From the NCBI RefSeq assembly GCF_000355695.1, contig NC_020891.1, forward strand, positions 496,001 through 560,000: a DNA stretch of 64,000 nt, read 5' to 3'. The translations under genes were made by a program, and so were the position numbers. Origin of the DNA: Clavibacter nebraskensis NCPPB 2581. Lineage in GTDB: Bacteria; Actinomycetota; Actinomycetes; Actinomycetales; Microbacteriaceae. Below the pieces are notes generated by a model, which was not told where the DNA came from, made no database searches, and saw nothing but the letters and a program-made list of their open reading frames with translations. Shown here one piece after another: positions 60,846 to 64,000 of this stretch. Each line of letters begins with the position of its first letter. The first letter of the stretch is position 1.

Positions 60846-60911
60846 TGCGCGCATGTGCGTAGCATCTCCCCCAGTGCCGAATAGTTCACGGCGCCGGCCG
60901 AGGAGGATGCG

Positions 60912-61373
60912 ATGACGGTGACGGACCCCCTGGCGCTCGAGAGCCAGGTCTGCTTCCAGGCGGTCGTCGCCGCCCGCACCGTGGTGGCCGTCTACCGGCC
61001 GATCCTCGAGCCGCTCGGGCTGACGCACACGCAGTACCTGGTGATGCTCGCGCTGTGGGAGCGGGACGAGCGCTCGGTCTCGGACCTCGGATCCGCGCTG
61101 CAGCTGGAGCCCGCGACGCTGACCCCGCTGCTCAAGCGCCTCCAGACCGCCGGGTTCGTCGACCGGGCTCGGAGCGCCGCGGACGAGCGCGTGGTCGTGG
61201 TCTCCCTCACCGCCGCGGGCCGCGACCTCCGCGACCGCGCGGTCGACGTGCCCGCGCAGGCGGCCGCGCGCACCGGCATGACCGTCGCCGAGCTCGAGGC
61301 GCTGCGCGACGCGCTCGACGACGTGGTGGGGCGCCTCACGGGCGCGCTGGCGGAGGACGCGGCCGCCGGCTGA
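60912..61373 (+). CDS. OhrR-type MarR regulator with redox Cys
   Basis: 153 residues. [18 protein letters not shown] places a single Cys near residue 15, the position of the organic-peroxide-sensing Cys of OhrR. The winged helix follows: [46 protein letters not shown] and [14 protein letters not shown]. No ohr peroxidase gene lies next to it in this window; the VOC gene upstream may be a target. Confidence 0.85.
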   Translation: MTVTDPLALESQVCFQAVVAARTVVAVYRPILEPLGLTHTQYLVMLALWERDERSVSDLGSALQLEPATLTPLLKRLQTAGFVDRARSAADERVVVVSLTAAGRDLRDRAVDVPAQAAARTGMTVAELEALRDALDDVVGRLTGALAEDAAAG

Positions 61374-61404
61374 TCGGGGGCGCGCTGCCTCCGCGACGGG
61401 CTGC

Positions 61405-63045
61405 TCAGCGGCCGACGTCGAACGGGGTCCAGCTCGCGTCGGTCACGCGCGTCGTGCCGTCGACGGCCTCGACGGAGAGGCCCGCGGCGTCGAGCGTCCC
61501 GACCGTCGCGCTCGTGAGGACGGCCCCGTCGCCGTCGACGAAGGCCTCCAGCGTGCGGTCGTCCAGGACGATGTCGAGCGTGACCGGATCCCCGGCCGCC
61601 ACGTCGGGCAGCGGGGCGGTCGCGGGCCGGTCGTAGGCGTCCGGCATGATCCCGTCCGGGTCGTCGTCGCGCACGACAAACGCCTGCCGGCGCTCCGCGT
61701 CGTAGCCGACCGTCACGGTGCCCCCCTCGGGGGAGGCGAGCCGCACGCGGGTCTCGCGCGCGGGATCCGCCGGGTCGGGCGTGAGGGTGAGGCGGAGGCG
61801 CGACGGGCCGCCCGGGGCGGGGGCGAGCGGGGTCGTCGCATCGACGCGCGTGTCGGCGACGGGCTGCGGGTCGCCCTCGCGCGCGGCCAACGCGTCGAGG
61901 GGCGACGACCGCAGCGCCCACCCGTCGCCGTCCGGCACCAGCCGCAGCTCGCGCACGAGCGACTGGCCGCCGCCCGCGCCGCCGTCCCGGAGCGGGAGCC
62001 GGTCCGCGTAGTCCCAGCTGCTCGTCCAGCCCATCGCGTAGCGGCGGGTGGACGCTGCGCCGTCGGCCGGATCCGCCCACGTGACCGCGGCGTAGAGGTC
62101 CGCGCCCTGGTCGAGCCAGCGCGGCGCGTCGTCGTCGGTCGTGAAGCGCTCGCCGTCGAAGTCGCCGACCCAGTACGCATACCCGGTGCCACGGCCCTGG
62201 GCGGCGCCGTTCGCGCCCGCCCCGAGGACCCAGCGGACGCGGTCGGGATCGCCAGCGCTCGTGATGGGGAACACGTCCGGGGTCTCGAGCGTGCCGAGGT
62301 CGCCGCGCGCGAAGTCGGAGCGGTAGGTCCAGTGGATGAGGTCGGGCGACGTGTAGAAGCCGATGCGCCGGCCCTCCGTGAGCGCCATGCTCCACCGGCC
62401 GTGCGCGCCGTCCCACACCACCTTCGGGTCGCGGAAGTCGGGGCCGCCCGGGTTGTCCATGACCGGGTTCTGCGCGTAGGCCTGGAACCGGTAGCCGCCG
62501 TCGGTCGAGTAGTAGAGGGACTGCCGCTGCACGCCATCGGACTGCTGCGTGAGGATCGCGATCACCGTCCCCGCGCCGAGCCCGGACGTGTTCCCGGTGT
62601 CGACCACGACGCTGCCGGTCTCGGCGTCGCCGAGCGGGGTGTCGTACTTGTCGATCGCGATGCCCTCGTCGTGCCACGAGACGAGGTCGGCGGACGTGTA
62701 GTGCCGCCACGAGGATCCGTCGCCGCCCGGGTGGTCGACGTTGACGAGGGCGTAGGCGTGCCAGACGCCGTCGAGGAGGAACGGGCGCTGCGGGTCGTTC
62801 ATGAACTCGCCCGACGGGCGGATGTGGATCCGGTCGTCGGCGGCGCGGGGCGAGGGCGGCGGGGCCTCGACGGGGCCGCGGTCGGCGCCCGTGATGCCGC
62901 GGCAGGCGACGACGAGCGCCGCGACCAGGAGGATCGCGCCGATCGTGATGAGCGCGCGGCGATGGCGGCGGGCGAGGGGGCGGATGCGGTCGCGCAGCCG
63001 GGTCGCGACGCCCGCGGCGGGCGGGCGCGACGGGGATGCGGTCAT
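61405..63045 (-). CDS. GH32 fructan hydrolase (levanase/fructosidase type), membrane-anchored or secreted
   Basis: 546 residues. The N-terminus has a basic stretch and one TM ([20 protein letters not shown], ending in VVAC, a possible lipobox). The GH32 five-blade propeller follows: [13 protein letters not shown] (nucleophile Asp; usual NDPNG is NDPQR), [13 protein letters not shown] (RDP motif), and LETPDVFPI, where the acid/base Glu lies in ETP rather than ECP. A beta-sandwich domain ends the protein. Divergent from levansucrase, so breakdown of levan is the likely role. ATG 63045 with GAGGAG upstream. Confidence 0.9.
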   Translation of the reverse strand: MTASPSRPPAAGVATRLRDRIRPLARRHRRALITIGAILLVAALVVACRGITGADRGPVEAPPPSPRAADDRIHIRPSGEFMNDPQRPFLLDGVWHAYALVNVDHPGGDGSSWRHYTSADLVSWHDEGIAIDKYDTPLGDAETGSVVVDTGNTSGLGAGTVIAILTQQSDGVQRQSLYYSTDGGYRFQAYAQNPVMDNPGGPDFRDPKVVWDGAHGRWSMALTEGRRIGFYTSPDLIHWTYRSDFARGDLGTLETPDVFPITSAGDPDRVRWVLGAGANGAAQGRGTGYAYWVGDFDGERFTTDDDAPRWLDQGADLYAAVTWADPADGAASTRRYAMGWTSSWDYADRLPLRDGGAGGGQSLVRELRLVPDGDGWALRSSPLDALAAREGDPQPVADTRVDATTPLAPAPGGPSRLRLTLTPDPADPARETRVRLASPEGGTVTVGYDAERRQAFVVRDDDPDGIMPDAYDRPATAPLPDVAAGDPVTLDIVLDDRTLEAFVDGDGAVLTSATVGTLDAAGLSVEAVDGTTRVTDASWTPFDVGR

Positions 63046-63312
63046 GTCGTCGGACTCCTCGCGGTGGGCGATCGGGGGCAGACGGGTGGCGGAGCGGAGC
63101 GGGAGAGCATGCACCGCCGCACGACCGATCCGGAGACAGTACAGGGTCAGCCGGGCCACGTCCACCCCATCCGGGGGACACGCCCGGGATCCGTGGCCGA
63201 CCCCGTCCGGGGGCGCGGGAACGGCCCGTCACCCCCTAGGCTCCCCGACCGGGGGAGCGTGCACCGCGCGACGCGATCGGACTCATTGACACGAGAACGA
63301 GAGTGAGAACAG
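63046..63312. other. Divergent control region between the GH32 and levansucrase genes
   Basis: 267 bp. It has a 7-bp hairpin, GCTCCCC-GACCG-GGGGAGC, at 63240-63258, about 55 bases before the levansucrase start. A TTGACA at 63286-63291 is too close to the start codon to be a normal -35 for it. I cannot assign promoters with confidence. Confidence 0.4.
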
Positions 63313-64000
63313 GTGACAAAGAGAATCAGGCGCGGGCTGTCCGCGTCCGCCGCAGTGACCCTGGTGGTGGCGTCCGCGCTTCTCGCCGGGGGACCCGCCC
63401 AGGCCGCGGGCACGACGCCGCCGCGGCCCACCGTCCACACCCAGAAGGCGTACGCGCCCGAGGACGACTTCACGGCCCACTGGACCCGGGCGGACGCCAA
63501 GCAGATCGCGAAGCTGTCCGACCCGAAGGCCCCGTCCCGGCAGAACTCCATGCCCGAGGCGCAGACCATGCCGCAGGTGCCGCAGGACTTCCCATCGATG
63601 ACCGACCAGGCGTACGTCTGGGACACCTGGCCGCTGACGGACTCCTCGGGCCAGACCTATAGCGTCGACGGCTACGACGTGATCTTCGCGCTCACGGCTC
63701 CGCGCACCCTGTCGTTCGACGAACGGCACACGGCGGCGAAGATCGGCTACTTCACGCGACCCACCGGCATCCCGGCGGAGCAGCAGCCCGAGAACGGCGG
63801 CTGGACGTACCAGGGCAACGTGTTCGAGTACGGCGTCACGGACGGGATCTTCCCCGACCAGTCGTTCACGCAGCAGGCCGAGTGGTCGGGCTCCGCGCGG
63901 ATCATGGCGGACGGCACGGTCAAGCTCTTCTTCACCGACGTGGCGTTCTACCGCGACGCGAAGGACCAGGATGTGAAGCCCGCCGACCCGGTCATCTCGC
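63313..64000 (+). CDS. sacB: Levansucrase (GH68), 5' part cut by window edge
   Basis: Secreted transfructosylase: sucrose to levan and glucose. The first 229 residues are present. Start GTG 63313; an export signal is seen as VTKRIRRGLSASAAVTLVV then LLAGGPAQAAG, with cleavage likely after AQA. YVWDTWPLTDSSGQTYSVDGYDVIFALTA contains the nucleophile Asp of the GH68 WDxWP motif. VFEYGVTDGIFPDQSF and WSGSARIMADGTVKLFFTD match the next blades. The remaining catalytic residues (RDP and Glu region) lie outside the window. Confidence 0.93.
   Translation, partial: MTKRIRRGLSASAAVTLVVASALLAGGPAQAAGTTPPRPTVHTQKAYAPEDDFTAHWTRADAKQIAKLSDPKAPSRQNSMPEAQTMPQVPQDFPSMTDQAYVWDTWPLTDSSGQTYSVDGYDVIFALTAPRTLSFDERHTAAKIGYFTRPTGIPAEQQPENGGWTYQGNVFEYGVTDGIFPDQSFTQQAEWSGSARIMADGTVKLFFTDVAFYRDAKDQDVKPADPVIS

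Noticed and set aside
63286-63291. TTGACA upstream of levansucrase as a -35 element
   Set aside because: It is only 21 bases from the start codon, leaving no room for a -10 and a transcription start before the GTG; no TATAAT-like hexamer follows at 16-18 bases.

Overview
The window is about 73% GC by eye, uses GTG and TTG starts often, and carries markers of Actinobacteria: a BldC-like regulator next to the mini-protein bS22, an MptB-type mannosyltransferase, DUF2510, and coproporphyrin-dependent haem synthesis with HemQ. DUF7882 and the levan genes point to a plant-associated member of the Microbacteriaceae. Clavibacter is the best guess. This is inferred from gene content, not from a database match. 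I see no rRNA, tRNA, CRISPR array or insertion sequence.

Layout. 1-9.9 kb: partial photolyase, a GT2 glycosyltransferase, a MarR regulator, a winged-helix regulator preceded by a probable leaderless Cys-Cys leader peptide, then upp, tadA, a CDF metal transporter, proC and a KtrA/KtrB potassium uptake pair. 9.3-16.3 kb: ArsR and BldC-like regulators, bS22, small redox and stress genes, hypothetical small genes, a quinone reductase with a truncated ArsR gene, an LCP protein and a short archaeal-type aspartyl-tRNA synthetase. 16.4-24 kb: the pxpABC 5-oxoprolinase operon, a DUF2510 membrane protein, a UvrA paralogue and a group 2 sigma factor. 24.1-32 kb: a cytochrome c maturation operon (thioredoxin lipoprotein, CcdA, ResB, CcsB), then menC and menB-menE for menaquinone. 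32-34.5 kb: CsbD, Nudix and two tandem acetyltransferases.

34.5-48.3 kb is the haem region. hemA is divergent from hemE-hemY, and hemQ-hemH-hemC-hemD-hemB-hemL follow. The two halves are separated by five unrelated genes (envelope-associated small proteins, MptB, a TIGR03086-type protein). Together these genes supply glutamate-to-haem synthesis, which serves the cytochrome c operon upstream.

48.35-52.0 kb stands out. It is a tightly overlapped three-gene cassette (SagB/nitroreductase-like dehydrogenase, JmjC/cupin-like protein, MFS exporter) with lower GC and no GGATCC hexamer over 3.9 kb, while that hexamer is common elsewhere. It looks horizontally acquired and resembles a peptide or small-molecule tailoring and export unit. 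It is the best candidate here for an undescribed system.

52-64 kb: a secreted-type nuclease fold, a haem oxygenase homologue under a clear DtxR/IdeR-type iron box but lacking the proximal haem histidine, DUF1304, an AcuI-like reductase, pfkA, a nucleotide kinase, a decayed pyridoxamine-oxidase-family pseudogene, an AlkA-like glycosylase, a DsbA-like protein, an aldose epimerase, VOC and OhrR genes, and finally a divergent levan pair: a GH32 fructosidase and the 5' part of a levansucrase that runs off the right end.
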